Shown: positions 32,801 to 45,148, counted from the first letter of the stretch. The stretch: 64,000 nt of DNA from Hansfordia pulvinata (GCA_006538405.1 BJKQ01000010.1:1054001-1118000); one strand, 5' to 3'. A program made the numbers and translations. Notes: generated from the letters alone by a model not told the origin.

Positions 32801-35800
32801 ACGGTCCTGGAAACAACGGCCCTGGCGACAACGGCTCTGGCAACAGTGGCCCCAGCTCCCCAGGAGAGCCTTCAGGGTCTCAGCCCTCTCCTTGCCTCAC
32901 TGATGCGAATGGCAACCCACTACCATCCAACCCCAATGGAAGCCCGGTGCAGTCCGATCCCTCGGCATGGTCACATGGAAGCCAGGTTCCAAGCAACAGC
33001 ATTCATGGCCTCCCTACTGTCACGGTCACGCAGCCTTCTGCGAACCCTTGGGGCCCAGGCAACGGCGGTGGAAGCGGCACTTACTCTGGTCTTGATCCAG
33101 GCACTGGTGCAGGCCCCTGGCTATCTCAGCCATCACCCCCATCCGAAGCCACCCAAACGACCCTTTGGCCACCAGCTGGTAAGTACTCAACAGCCCCCCA
33201 CATCTTGATATCGTCCAGGCTAACCATAGACCTCACAGGTTCCCAGTCCTTTGGTCCCAACGGCCAGTCATACGGCAATGGTTTCCCGACAGGAAATGGG
33301 GCCCAACTGGGCGACCCTGGAATCCCCGCGGGAAGCGGTGTCACTGCTGGTGGCTCTTTGCCTACTGGTAGTGGAGTCAACACTGGCACCCCCTTCCCAT
33401 CTGGTGTCGGATCGCAGCCCTACGGAAATGGAATCCCCACTGTCAATTCTGGACCACCCGGTGCCAACAGCTTTCCCACTGGCAACCCCTTCCCATCTGG
33501 TATCGGATCTCAGCCCTACGGAATAGGATCCCCCGAGATCAACTCTGGACAGCCCGGTGCCAACAGCTTCCCCACTGGAAACGGGCTTCCCACGATCGGT
33601 GCTGGACAGCCTGGTGCAACCGACGGCTTTCCCTCTGGACCTTCCGGCATTGGTTACCCTAACTCAGGAAATGGCCAACCAGGAGCCAATAGACTCCCCA
33701 CTGGCAGTGGCACTCAACCTGGAGATGGCAGTCTCCCGATGACCACTGATGCTGGTCCCGTGCCAAACCCATCTGGCAGCCCCGGGCAACTCGGAGGAAG
33801 TAGCTTGCCCTCTGGCTTTGGCTTCCCATCTTACGGCAACGGCTTTCCCACTCAAAGCTCTGGATCCCCAGGCGGCGTTCTCCCCTCAGGCAATGGTTTT
33901 CCCACAGTCAGCGGTTTCCCGGATGGCAGCAGCATGCCCAGCAATGGCTCTCCCACTGGAAACAATGGCCAGCCGGGTGGCAATGGCTTCCCCACCGGTC
34001 CAGGGTTTCCTTTTCCGCCTGGTAGTGTCATCCCAACCAACAGCATTGGCCAGCCAGGTAACAACGGCCTCCCAACCCAAGGCGCCAGCCTGCCTTTTCC
34101 CGCAGGCAGCGGACAACCCGGCAACAATGGCTTCCCATCTGGGGGTGGCTACCCCTTTCCTACCCCAAGTGTAGGTACGCCAGTCAACTCGGGTGAACCT
34201 GGCAGCAATGATTTCCCCACGGGCGCAACTCCTCAATTCCCATCCGGCAACGGTGTCCCATCTGGAAATGCTGGACAACCTGGTGCCAATGGCAACCCGA
34301 CCGGCAGTGGCTTTCCCTTTCCAACTGGTGGGAACGGACAACCTGGTAGCAGCGGAAGTCCCGAAGCGAACGGCAATGAAATGAGTGATTGTGAGGAGCC
34401 CACCGAGACTGTGCCTTTCCATGGAACTGCTTTTCCTACTGCCGGGTCTGGCCAGTCTGGAGGCGATGGCGTCCCCAATGGCAATAGTCTTCCTTTCCCA
34501 TCAGGCAACGGCCTTCCCACCAGCAACGGGCTGCCCACGGGTAGCGGTATTCCTCCTGGTGACGGACTTCCTTTCCCATCCAGCAACGGCCTCCCTTACC
34601 CACACGGAAACGGACTCCCTACTGGCAACGGTCTCCCTAGTGGCAACGGCTTGCCTTTCCCAACTAGCAGCAGTCTCCCTATTGACAGCGGTCTTCCCAA
34701 TGGCAACGGTTTTCTCACGGGCAACGGTCTACCATTTCCTTCTGGCAACGGCCTTCCCACTGGTAATGGCCTGCCTTTCCCCTCTGGCAATGGTCTCCCC
34801 ACCGGCAACGGTCTGCCTTTCCCCTCTGGCAACGGCCTCCCCACCGGTAACGGTCTTCCCACTGGCAATGGCCTCCCATTCCCATCCAGCAACGGCCTTC
34901 CCTACCCATATGGAAACGGACTCCCTACCGGTAACGGCCTCCCTGCTGGCAACGGCTTGCCTTTCCCAACTGGCAGCAGTCTCCCTGTTGGCAGCGGCCT
35001 GCCCAATGGCAACGGTCTCCCCACGGGCAACGGTCTGCCATTCCCCTCTGGCAACGGTCTTCCCACGGGCAACGGTCTGCCTTTCCCCTCTGGCAACGGA
35101 CTCCCCACCAGCAACGGTCTTCCCACTGGCAATGGCTTCCCTTTCCCATCCAGCAACGGGCTCCCTTACCCGTATGGAAACGGGCTTCCCAATAGCAACG
35201 GCGCTCCCTCGGATAATGGCCTACCCTTCCCTTCAGGCAACGGACTACCCACTGGCAACAGCCTTCCATTCCCCTCTGGAAACGGCATTCCCAATGGCAA
35301 TGGATTCCCTACCAACAACGGATTCCCTTCGGGCAATGAGTTTCCTCAGCCGACTGGCAACGGTCTTCCTTTCTCTTCAGGAAACGAACAACCTACTGGC
35401 AACGGTTTCCCTTTTCCCACAGGCAACCCCGGTCAGCTAGGAGGCAGCAACGGATTCCCTTCAGGAAACGGCTTGCCTTCAGGGAACGGAGCCGAGTCGA
35501 CTGACTGTGAGGAGACGCCTGCCATCCCCACCTGGCCTGGATCATCTGGTGCCAATGGTGAAAACAGCCCCGGTGCTCTTCCTATTTCTGGGTTCCCATG
35601 GCCGTCTTCTCAAGGCCCATTGGCATCAATGGCCCCTGGCGGAGTCTTCACCCAACCCCCGGCTTTCACCTCGTACGGCTTCGATACTCGCTCTGCAGGG
35701 CCGGTGGCCATCACAACCCCGGTACCGCCCACGGCACCGATGCCATCAGCCATTTCGACAGCCACTGGAAGACTCCCTGCTTCCTCATTCGGACCCTTCG

Positions 35801-36848
35801 GAAACTCTTCAGTGCCGGCGCAGGCGACTGCCACGCCGGCTGATGTCATCCCTGGCTGTCTTTCCATGAGCACCTCTACCATCTCCACGCTCACTTTCTC
35901 ATGGTGTGCTCAAGCTGACTCGACCCACACTCTCGACTTGAGCGACACGTCGGTTCCTACCGTTGTTGCTAACAAGAGTCCTGACTTGGCCGGTGCAATC
36001 CAATCAGACGGCAGCTACGACTTCTCGGACTCTGATGCGTTGGCAGCTCGAGCAACGCCGATGCCGAAAAGCTTTGCCCGTTCTGTGAAGCCCCTTGATT
36101 CCGAAAAGTGCGGAAACACTGCCGACTCTGGAAACTTCACTTTGAATGTAAGTTACCCGTTGGTGAAACCGTGGTCCCTATTTCTCCTACTGACAATTGA
36201 CAGCTTGATGATGTCAAATTCGCCACGACGAGGACTGAGGGGCTGAAGAGTCGACGTGTCATGTCCATGCTGAGCCCTTACCACCGCTTTTGGTTCTCTC
36301 CTGGTTTCGACGTCCTTTCCCCACCATCTGCTCCATTCAACCCATCGTCTGGTCGGTCTATGCTCCGATACCATGCTCCTCTTACCAAGAAGCAGTCCTC
36401 CGTTGTCGCCAACATTGGAATCGGCCCTCAAAAGTCATCTGATTGCTTCAAGTTCAACTTCTACGGCATGAACATTGGGTGCGAGTCCGATACTGGGTCC
36501 GAATGTGTCTTCACCTTCACCGGTCGTCGCTACAAGGCGAAGTTGGCGAAAGATGATGCCTTCGTCAGCCAGACCATTCACCTCAAGCCTTGTTCGCCAT
36601 TGGACGCATGCCAATTGCAACCCGTCGCTATTGAAGGCTTCGAAGGCATGACATCGCTGGACATTGAGATGAAGCAGAATGGCCACAGCGGTACCTGGTG
36701 GGCAGATGACCTGGGTCTTGGCTGGTCTGACAACACCTGTGCCCACTCCATGTGCCGATCTGAAGTTCGCAACACGATCCGGAAGCGCGAATGGGTGGCC
36801 AAGGGCCGCAAGGTGGAGGTTGGTCACAACGAGGCTCATGAAGTTTGA
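29856..36848 (+). CDS. Giant Gly/Pro/Ser/Asn-rich secreted repeat protein (adhesin- or wall-like)
   Basis: Four exons: 29856-29935, 30000-33178, 33239-36147, 36204-36848; 2270 residues, phases consistent, no frame break in 7 kb. The N-terminus MLGNALLGVLGALGLADLSV with a following AQA is a signal peptide. The body is low-complexity Pro/Ser/Gly/Gln. Blocks in order: FPSG repeats near 30250-30350, QPSSGQPGSG repeats near 30860-30970, a GSSGPG array at 31942-32031, CP..T/V motifs (TVFVTVAPSSLPTVFQTVTS) like fungal wall proteins, then a long LPTGNGLPFPSGNG array (about 34480-35480). The C-terminal 300 residues are non-repetitive: DDVKFATTRTEGLKS, SDCFKFNFYGMNIGCESDTG, GTWWADDLGLGWSDNTCAHS. Their cysteines suggest a folded disulfide domain that I believe recurs at the end of other fungal repeat proteins. 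No GPI tail (ends GHNEAHEV). Likely secreted and wall-associated; adhesive role inferred. Confidence 0.85.
30250..30357 (+). repeat. FPSG tandem codon repeats
   Basis: About seven copies of a 12-base unit (ggtttcccctct/tccgg variants) coding SGFP, ending SGSPSG. Synonymous drift between copies means the array is not entirely recent. Confidence 0.9.
31942..32031 (+). repeat. Six-copy 15-base tandem array
   Basis: Unit ggctcttcaggtccc, six copies, identical except the last base of the last copy, coding GSSGP. The near identity indicates recent expansion. Confidence 0.95.
34480..35480 (+). repeat. Degenerate LPTGNGLPFPSGNG array
   Basis: A kilobase of alternating 12- to 21-base units coding GNGLPTGNGLPFPSGNG variants (also SNGLPYPYGNG). 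At least two longer blocks (about 34590-34760 and 34890-35060) repeat the same order of units, so a segmental duplication lies inside the tandem array. Confidence 0.85.
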
Positions 36849-38224
36849 GATGTGATGTGGGGGGAGGATGAATGATCTGCCGACTTTGCTCATTTGTTTT
36901 TACTTGCAGAGATTTTGATCGATGTACACGAGACGCTTGCGATTGTTGCAACTACGGCCCGTTTGCAGGGCCATACGGTAATACGCGTGGAGGAAGAGAG
37001 AGGCGTTGAGCAATTTTGGTCGGTCAAGCTATTCGCAGATACTGCAAACAAGCAAGCCAGACATTAATTAATACACTGCCTATGGCATGTTGCTGAGAGC
37101 CCTTGATTGATCGATCGTCTCATGTCGAAAAAGTGTGGCAGAGACGTATGTAGCAGCGGTGTGCATGCCGGGCCCGGTGGTGGAAGCGCAGCCGGGAATA
37201 ACCTTCCGAATGGGAACAAGCTGCCGAACATGGGCAGCGATATCGGCGACGCAAACGGGCGAAGGCAACTGACTCCACCGAGCTGCGGTGCCTGCGAGGG
37301 TGCGGTGCGGACTTGTTCGCCCGCTTGCGGGCGTTGTGGGTCGGGTCCGCCGCTGGCGGGCTCCGATCTATCGGCGCCACCGTCGGGGCGCCAAGGCCAA
37401 GCAGGCTTTTATCGGGCGCGGGCAGACTTGACGACCACGCCCTAGTTACCTCATGGGTTGCGGCGAATCTTTACGGAAGCGAATCGCGCAACGGAATGCA
37501 CTCTGCGGGCTCGAGTGGCACTCCGTCAGCGGAACGGCCACCTGCGGCGGCCGGGGTCACGGCGGAGCGGCGGTCGAATCGAGGCGCGGGGATTGGATTG
37601 TGTTGCACAACCGAGGGGTGACATGGGCTCAAGTGTGAGCAAGTGCGCCATGCCCAATGACTACCCCACAGCCGGACATGTCCCCGGTTTGCAGTCACAG
37701 GCCCCAGCGGGTCGCCCGCGCCCTTGCGTGTTGATCTCGACAGAAGTCGATGCCCGGCAGTTCTGGGGAGCGCCGGCACTCGGCTTGTTGCGGAAGAAGG
37801 AGGGGTGATTTTCGATACGGTCCGTCGCTTGACGGGGACTGTTTTCCACGAAGGTGGTATCCACAGTGCTGGACTGGAGCTTTCGAACCCCTGGCAGTAT
37901 AAAATCTCTTCCTCCTCAGAGATCACAAACTTGCCCGGGGTATAATTGCCGAATTAAACGCGACAGATTTCCAACTTGCAGCTGCTCAATCATCACTCCA
38001 TCATCACGCTATTTTACAGCCCCCCTCCCCTGCCACCCCTCATATTGACCAGCCTTGGCTCGCAGCCGTCGGATGTTGAAGTTGCAGCTTGCTTACACCC
38101 CACTGCAGCAATATTGGTCTGGGTAGTGGAACAGATTACAGTGCGGAACGCACCAGAGACTGGAAAGAAGACCGATCGACAACCATTGAGACACGGCGCC
38201 TTCGAGGGTGTCTCTTTGGACGTG
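36849..38224. other. Intergenic region, about 1.4 kb
   Basis: No gene seen. The last part (about 37950-38220) is the probable promoter and 5' leader of the MFS gene, with a pyrimidine-rich run near 38020-38040. Confidence 0.5.
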
Positions 38225-40030
38225 ATGGCGACTGCTTCCAGATCGTCGAGTGAAGATGCGGCGCCGGTGGATTTGGAGAAGCAGGGGCAAGAGCCGACAG
38301 TGCCGATGGGACGCACGCAAAGCGGAGTGAGCGGCGGGAGAATCGAGCCCGACGAGTACGCGCCGCCGGCCGTCGAGGATGCGGGGCAAGCAGGGACGGA
38401 GCCGGAGTATCTCAGCTCGGACGCAGAGGGCGTGGCCGGGGCGGTCAGCCGGGTTCTGAGCAGGATATCCACCAAGTCAAGCTGGAACCCGGGGCCGCCA
38501 CCGGACGGCGGAAAAGAGGCCTGGTTGATATGTAAGAGATGTTCTCCTATGCTGGTCTTGTTTTGTTGGGCCCCTAGTGGCCCTGCCTCTCCGTCTCCCT
38601 CTGCCCCTATCCCAGCCCCTTGACCCGTCTCGGCGTCTCACACAAGAACAGGAAGAAAGAGTTGCTGACAGTGGGCGACGACGGAAACAGGCTTCTGCGC
38701 TCATCTGATGGTCATGAACACGTGGGGGCTGATCAACTCGTTCGGGGTGTTCCAGCCGTACTACGAAGAGCTGCTGGGCAGGCCGGCGTCGGACGTGAGC
38801 TGGATCGGGTCGATCCAGGTGTTCCTGACCTTCTTCGGGGGCACGCTGAGCGGGCGGTACACGGACGCGGGCTTCCTGCGGCCGATCCTGCTCGTGGGCT
38901 CGGCCTTCATCATGCTGGGCATCTTCGCGACGTCGGCGGCGACGCAGTACTGGCAGCTGGTGCTGTCGCAGGGGGTGTGTCTGGGCGTGGGCAACGCGTT
39001 CCTCTTCTGCCCCAGCATCTCGGTCAACTCGACCTACTTCAGCTCGCGGCGGGCCTTCGCCATCGCCCTCGCCGCCTCGGGCACCGTGTCCGGCGGCCTC
39101 GTCTTCCCCGCCATGGCCCGCCAGCTGCTGCCCGCCGTCGGCTTCGGCTGGACCATGCGCGCCATCGGCTTCGTCCAGCTCGCCACCCTCATCTTCGCCA
39201 ACATCTTCCTCAAGTCCCGCCTGCCCCCGCGCCGGAGCGGGAGCCTTGTCGAGTGGGGGGCCTTTGGGGAGCTCGAGTACACCTTTTACGCCATTGGCAT
39301 GTTTTTCGTGAGTTCCCAGCTTTCATCTTCCTCTCTCTCTCTCTCATTCTCCCCAATCATCTTGCCCATTTTTCATGGTCTCCCACCCTTTCTTCTTGTT
39401 TCGTATGGGGAGAGGAAAAAAGACAGACAGACAAGAGTGAAAACAAAAGCAAGGCTAATTGAAGACCATTAGAACTTCTGGGGCCTCTACTTCACCTTCT
39501 ACTACCTGGCCGCCTTCAGCCGCACCGCCGTCAGCCCGGCCTTCTCGGCGACGGACTCGCTCAACCTGCTCCTGGTGCTCAACGGCGTGGGCCTGCTGGG
39601 CCGGCTGCTGCCCAACTACGTCGCCGACCGCCTGGGCCCCCTCAACATGCTGGCGCCCGCCGCCGTCACCACGGGCGCCTGCCTGCTGGCCTGGATGGCC
39701 GTGGGCTCCCCGGCGGGCCTGTACGCCTGGGGCGCCTTCTACGGCCTGTCGGCGGGCGCCATCCAGAGCCTCTTCCCCGCGGGGCTTAGCAGCCTGACCG
39801 ACGACGTGCGCAAGCAAGGGACCCGCATGGGCATGTGCTTCACCATCGTCAGCTTCGCCGTGCTCACCGGCAACCCCATCGCGGGCGGCATCATCGGCGC
39901 CCAGGGCGGCAGCTACGTCGGGGCCCAGGGCTTCACCGGCGCCTGCATGATGGTCGGCGCCGGCTTCATCCTCGCCGCGCGCCAGGTCAGGATGCGCAAG
40001 ATGGGCCTGGGTTGGAAAGCCAAGATCTGA
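38225..40030 (+). CDS. MFS transporter, monocarboxylate (MCT) type
   Basis: Three exons: 38225-38531, 38691-39307, 39473-40030; 493 residues, no frame problem. A 95-residue cytoplasmic N-terminus (Ser/Glu-rich, ending PPPDGGKEAWLI) precedes the membrane domain. The PPDGG-x-AW entry to TM1 is a signature of fungal monocarboxylate-porter homologues (Mch type). Other marks: NTWGLINSFGVFQPYYEELL, DVSWIGSIQVFLTFFGGTLSG, and in the second half NGVGLLGRLLPNYVADRLG and SGAIQSLFPAGL-like AGAIQSLFPAGLSSL. About twelve hydrophobic segments. Fungal Mch proteins often do not carry lactate or pyruvate; known cargo includes riboflavin and secondary metabolites, so the substrate is open. It is convergent with the LRR gene. 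Confidence 0.88.
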
Positions 40031-40286
40031 GAAGAAGAAGCAAGAGAGAGAGAGGGAGAGGGAAAGAGGTAAACTAGCTCAATAGGGAGGCACAGACATC
40101 GCGTTCAAGCGCAAGTGACAGAAAGCAGGTGTCAGCATCCATACCAATCGATTCATGGAACACGCCTATGTGTCTCGCTATCATTTCGTACTGCTCCTCT
40201 CTGATCAAACCGAACCAAAAGCACTGCCCATGTCGCTTACCACGGCGCATATGCCAAGACGTCCTCCTAGCTCTGCGTGTCAAAGC

Positions 40287-41917
40287 CTACCACAAATCCT
40301 GTATAGGAAGCAGTTCCTTGCGCAACTTCATGGCCTTGCGCCGCCCCTTGTCTTCCTTCGGGTCCCGATCACGGCGCTTCTTACGCTTAGAGCCAGCTTG
40401 CGCTCCGCGCTCCACCACGTCCCTTGCAAAGTCGTCGGGCGAGCGAACCAGCACCGACCGAGTCTCAAAGGGGGTGCTTCCTTCTTGGCGACGCACGGAG
40501 AGATCGCCTGACTCGGCGTCTTGCGCGGAGCCCATGGTGATGAGGGCAAGGGGTACTGGGGGCATTGTGAACGTCCTGTCCTCGACCTGGACCCTCTGCG
40601 GGTCGTCCATTTTCACTCCCTGGCCGACAAGATCCTGGTCTCGAAGCACCTGCCCGATGTGAGCATAAGTCAAGAGACTGCCCCAACTTGCGTGGGCACT
40701 GGTCCAGCTGCCCTCCTGCCACGAGCTCGGCGGGAGGCGCGTGAAGTCGCCGGCTGTAGCAAGGGTCACGGCCTTGCTGAGCCCCCGCTCCGTCATGTCT
40801 GGCCGCCAGTCGGATAGCTTCTGCCCCGGCTGGAACATACTCAAGAAGTGGTCCTGGAACTCATACCAGTCGCGGCTCTTAGCCAGCGCCCGCATCGCCG
40901 TCCACCCCCGCGGCGCGTTTCCGAGCGCCTCCTTGGGCCAGTCATAGCGGAGCCCCGCGACGTCGTACACGGCCAGTGCCGGGAACTTGTCGAGATACTG
41001 CAGCGAGTGCGCAGATGTAAAGTGACATCCCCAGATGCGCAAGATGCGCAAGAGTGGGAATGGCTGATCCCCCAGCGCCCATTCTCTTACTGTTCGGTCG
41101 CTTATGCGCGGGAACCCGGAGAGCTGTTCGAGAGAGGATAAGGGCTGGAAAATCTCGAGTACGCCGAGGTTCTTCATCTGAGCCAGACTGAGGAAAGAAT
41201 GCTCAATGGCGACGAGCCCAGCGCGTAGCCTCAAGTGGGTGATGAAGGCAAAGGACGACGAAATCATGGGCGCTAGAGATCTGACGGGTTCTCTCATGTC
41301 CAAATCTGCGATCCATCGAGAAATCAAAGTCGTCTTCCCGGCCTGCCGGAACTCGTCGTGGGCGATGAACCACTTCCAAACGTGGAAAGGCAAGAACCTA
41401 GGAGCGAGCGGCTGGTCAGGAACAGGCGGAGAGCCAAGCATGTCATGGGGCCGGGGACTTACTCGTAGCGGTTTTTCAGATAGTGCAGAAGCTGCCCCAA
41501 GATTCGCGGCGGGATCGTTTGAAAATGCGACTCGTCTATCGTCCCCATGTTTTCGGCCACGGCGGGGAAGCAAAGGCGCAGCAAAGAGTCGGCGCCCGGC
41601 GTGTATCGGATCAGGGGAGCAGAGATCCTGGGCTGGAGATGCCAGCTCGGTTCGGTGTGGCTCTCCTTCACCATGTACGTGGTCTGCTGGCCGAGGTAGT
41701 ATCGGTAGTCCATCTTGAATCGAGTGGAAGGGCTGAGGCACGCCGAGTTTGCGATGGCCTCCAGCGACAAGCCGTGCAGCCAGCGCTGGGGAGTCTCATG
41801 GGTGGCACCGACGGCGCAGCGACTTGCTGGTCTGCTCGTCGATGGCGCAGATAGGCCGGCCGAGCAAGTAGTGCGCTGTTCGCAAGATGGCCGAATGAAT
41901 ACTGGCCAGAATAGGGA
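40287..41917 (-). CDS. LRR / F-box-like protein, 5' end unresolved
   Basis: The 3' exon is 41397-40287, joined by GT..AG to an exon ending at 41463 (KNRYE|FLPFHVWKW). The middle holds imperfect leucine-rich repeats: ITHLRLRAGLVAIEHSFLSL, LAQMKNLGVLEIFQPLSSLE, FPLLRILRIWGCHFTSAHSL. This is typical of fungal F-box proteins. The C-terminus is strongly basic (GSKRKKRRDRDPKEDKGRR), possibly nuclear. Upstream, PILASIHSAILRTAHYLLGR (to about 41917) also looks coding but lies in another frame from HETPQRWLHGLSLEAIANSA. Joining them needs two bases near 41812-41820. I could not find the first exon, so the F-box itself is not seen and the start is unknown. Function unknown; the family is a guess from repeats and layout. 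Confidence 0.6.
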
Positions 41918-42470
41918 CTCAATGCAGTATCACTGGTCGGATGTTCCGTTTGTAAATAGAGGAAGGGATGAGGTAGCAATTTGGGACTTGGATATTGTGG
42001 CTTTGGTGTGCCTGGAGATGAAGAGCGACGGTCGGCCGCTGGAGCGCCGCGCAAAGCCCCATCAAACAGAAGCTCTGTCTACACCATCGCTTCCCCACTT
42101 CCAGAGCGCTGTCTGTCCCGCGTGCCTGCGCCTGGTGCACGTTCAAAATGTCAGCTCACACTGTCTTTCTTTCCATGCGTCGCCCCAGGCATACTTACTT
42201 ACCTGGTACTGGCTTTCTTCCGTTTGCTGCACTCAGCAGTGACTTGAATGCATCACGGATGGGAGGCAGGCGCCGACACGCCGTCGTGTGACAAAGACAA
42301 GGTACATGGATGGTATGTACGAAACTCCGGGCTATATACAGTCAATAGGACGAGTCCAGCTATCCCGGCCATGTCCCACACCTCTCTGCGGCGTCTGGCT
42401 GCCCAAAGCCGCTCCGGCTCCCTACCTGCCTACCTGCCTACCCACCTAACATTCAATGCCGTCGCCGACT
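41918..42470. other. Intergenic region
   Basis: 553 bases. It probably holds the missing first exon and promoter of the LRR gene and the 3' UTR of the CoA-transferase gene, including a CTGCCTAC tandem run at 42422-42444. No gene could be placed. Confidence 0.4.
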
Positions 42471-44255
42471 TCACAGCATGGGCTTCAGGTTCTCGGCCAC
42501 GTGGAAGGGCGCCTCCGTCTTGCTCTTCACCTCCTCTACCGTCACGCCGTCCGCGATCTCAATCAGCGTCAGGCCGTGCGCAAAGTCGACATCAAATACG
42601 CCCTGGCGTTGGTTGTATCGATTAGCTAGGAACGCGGACTCAAGTGCCGGGAAGACTGGCGCGAAGGGTAACTCACCAGCTCGGTAATGATGCGGGACAC
42701 GCAGGCCCGGCCGGTCAGGGGAAACGCGCACTGCTTGACAATCTTGGCGTTGCCCTTCTTGTCCGTGTGCTCCATCGTCACCACCACCTTGGTCGCGCTG
42801 GGGTTGCTGACGAGGTCCATGGCGCCCCAAAGCCCTTGACCTTACCCGGAAGCATCCAGTTGGCCAGGTCGCCGGTGCCGCTGACCTGCATGGCCCCCAG
42901 GATGGTCAGGTTGATGCGCCCGCTGCGGATCATGCCGAAGCTCTCCTCGCTGCCAAACACGGCCGCGCCCGGCTTGAGCGTCACCGTCTCCTTGCCTGCG
43001 TTGATCAGATCGGCGTCCTCCGCGCCCTGCTGGGGGTACGGGCCCAGCCCGAGTATGCCGTTCTCCGACTGCAGCTGGACCTCGACCTCGGGCCCGACGA
43101 AGCCGGGGGCCAGCATGGGCATGCCGATGCCCAGGTTGGCGTACATGCCGTTCTTGAACTCCTTGGCCGCCCGGCGCACAATGCGCTCGCGCTTGGCCGC
43201 CGTGTCGCCCGATCCCAGCGCCTTCTTGGCGTCCGGGTCGTTGGCATCCTTGGAGAAGGTGTACTTTTCAATATTCTTCTCCGTCGTGCTTTGAACGATG
43301 CGCTTGACGTAGATGCCGGGCAGGTGCACGGCCTCGGGCGGGATCTCGCCGGGCTCGACAATGTGTTCGGCCTCGACAATGGTCATCTTGGCGTTGCGGC
43401 CCATGGCCCCGTTGAAGTTGTTGGCGGCCAGACGGAACTGGCAGTTGCCGAGCTTATCGGCCTTGTAGGCCTTGACGAAAGCGTAGTCGCCGTCGATGCT
43501 GTTCTCCAGGAGGTACGACTTACCGTTGAAGACCTTGACGTCCTTGGGGTAGGAGAACTGGTCCGGGGTGCCGTCCTTCTTGTTCTTGAGCGGCAGGTCT
43601 CCGGTCTGCACGACGGTGCCAAAAGCAGCGGGCGTGTAGAAGGCGGGAATGCCCTTGCCACCAGACGCGCAGCGCTCGGCCAGGGTGCCCTGGGGGGTCA
43701 GCTCCAGCTCGACCTCGCCGGTCAGGTACATGGACTCGAATGTCTTGTTCTCGCCAATGTAGCTGGCAATCATCTTCTTGATCTGCTTGGACTTGAGAAG
43801 CTGGCCCAGGCCGGAGGTGTCGGTGCCGGCGTTGTTGGAGACGGCCGTCAGGCCTTTCAGCTCGGGCTTGTTGAGGACCTCATTGATGAGGGTGTCGGGC
43901 ACGCCGCACAGGCCGAAGCCGCCACACAGCAGAGTCGAGTCGGGCTTCATGTCCTTGAGGGCTTCGGAGGCCGAGGGGTAGACCTTGTTGATCTCGGCGC
44001 GGCGGCCGGTGGCAGAGAAGGCCCGGGCCAGGACGCGGGGATGCTGTTGGACGGAAGGAAGCATTCCAATGTCAGCCCCAGAGACCCCATGAAATCGCGT
44101 TGCTGGAAATGGAGGAGAGCACGTCACAAGGGGGTTTTGCACAGCTGGGAAAGTCGCCGGGAAGATTGCTGGGACGGGGGAGCACAAGCACTCACGTTGG
44201 CGCCATACTTGGAGTAGGCCCTGAGGGTCCTCATACACAGGGCGGTAGACGGCAT
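42471..44255 (-). CDS. Succinyl-CoA:3-ketoacid CoA transferase, mitochondrial; apparent frameshift
   Basis: Three exons: 44255-44196, 44043-42677, 42602-42471. The N-terminus ([20 protein letters not shown], then [20 protein letters not shown]) is a mitochondrial presequence. Subunit A-like half: [33 protein letters not shown]. Subunit B-like half: [12 protein letters not shown], then the active-site Glu near residue 347 in [12 protein letters not shown]. Near the end KVKGFG and [15 protein letters not shown] are in different frames; a fifth C in the C run 42825-42828 (plus strand) restores GFGGAMDLV and a 519-residue protein of normal length. It transfers CoA from succinyl-CoA to acetoacetate, in ketone body use and acetyl-CoA balance; fungal homologues also act on acetate. 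Essential residues look intact. Confidence 0.95.
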
Positions 44256-45148
44256 TGTGTTGGTGGTGGAACGATCCGGGCAATGGGAGGGAGGTGAAGT
44301 GGGAGGGAGGGGAGAGAGCTAGTGGGAAAAGCCGAGGGATGGGAGTTTTGGGTAGATCCCCAAGGCAACATGAAGAGACGTGGGCAGGTAAGGTAGGTAC
44401 CGTACCCAGTCAAGAGGGCATCGCGGGAGTGATATCACCCTGGAAAGCCGGGCCCGCTTGCGCCGGCTGGGCCGTACGAGTAGGAGGTAGGCAGGTGTTC
44501 GTGGTATTCGTAGTACCCCAGATCAGAACGGGGCCGGGACTCTGAGGGCGTTTGTGTGGCTGGCTGGCGCCGACTGGAATCCAATCTGGGGAGGTGCTGT
44601 ACTGTGCTGTGCGGTGCTGTGCTATGAGCCGACGGCGGCTGCGTGACATCCCCTCCCCCACGATGTTCCCCGGGACGGAATGGGGCCGCGTCCAGCCGGA
44701 ACTCGTGATCGGCAATTCGAGGCGCCATGGGTAAGAGTTGTCCCGCTACGCCCGCCTGCCCGCGCGGCAATCGCCGGCAAAACGCGGACACGCCTTCCCC
44801 AGTCACCGGATCAGCGTTTACCAGCCGTCATTGGTCCGTGCTTCCTACACTAGCTGCTCCAGACTTTCGCAGTTATCTACAGGCGGGGCGATGGCAGGTA
44901 CGCTAAACGATCTAGTCCGGTAGTGGGCTTAGCGCAAAAGGGGCACCTCACAAAGCTCAACGCCAACTTGACGGCAGAAACGCAGAGTCTTATCGATAAC
45001 AAAAAGTTTCTGGCGCGGGATACCCATTCGACGCCATCCACCACGACCAGCCGCTGGCGACCCTCGTCGTCAGCCTTCCCCAAGCCTCTCAAGGTCGCAA
45101 AGCAGCCCCTCCCCCCTTCGCTCGCGGCCCACGCCCCTCACACGCACC
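44256..45148. promoter_or_regulatory. Divergent promoter region: CoA transferase / Utp22
   Basis: 893 bases between two start codons on opposite strands. No gene seen. It includes a GGTACC element near 44396. Expected to carry the promoters of both genes. Confidence 0.5.
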
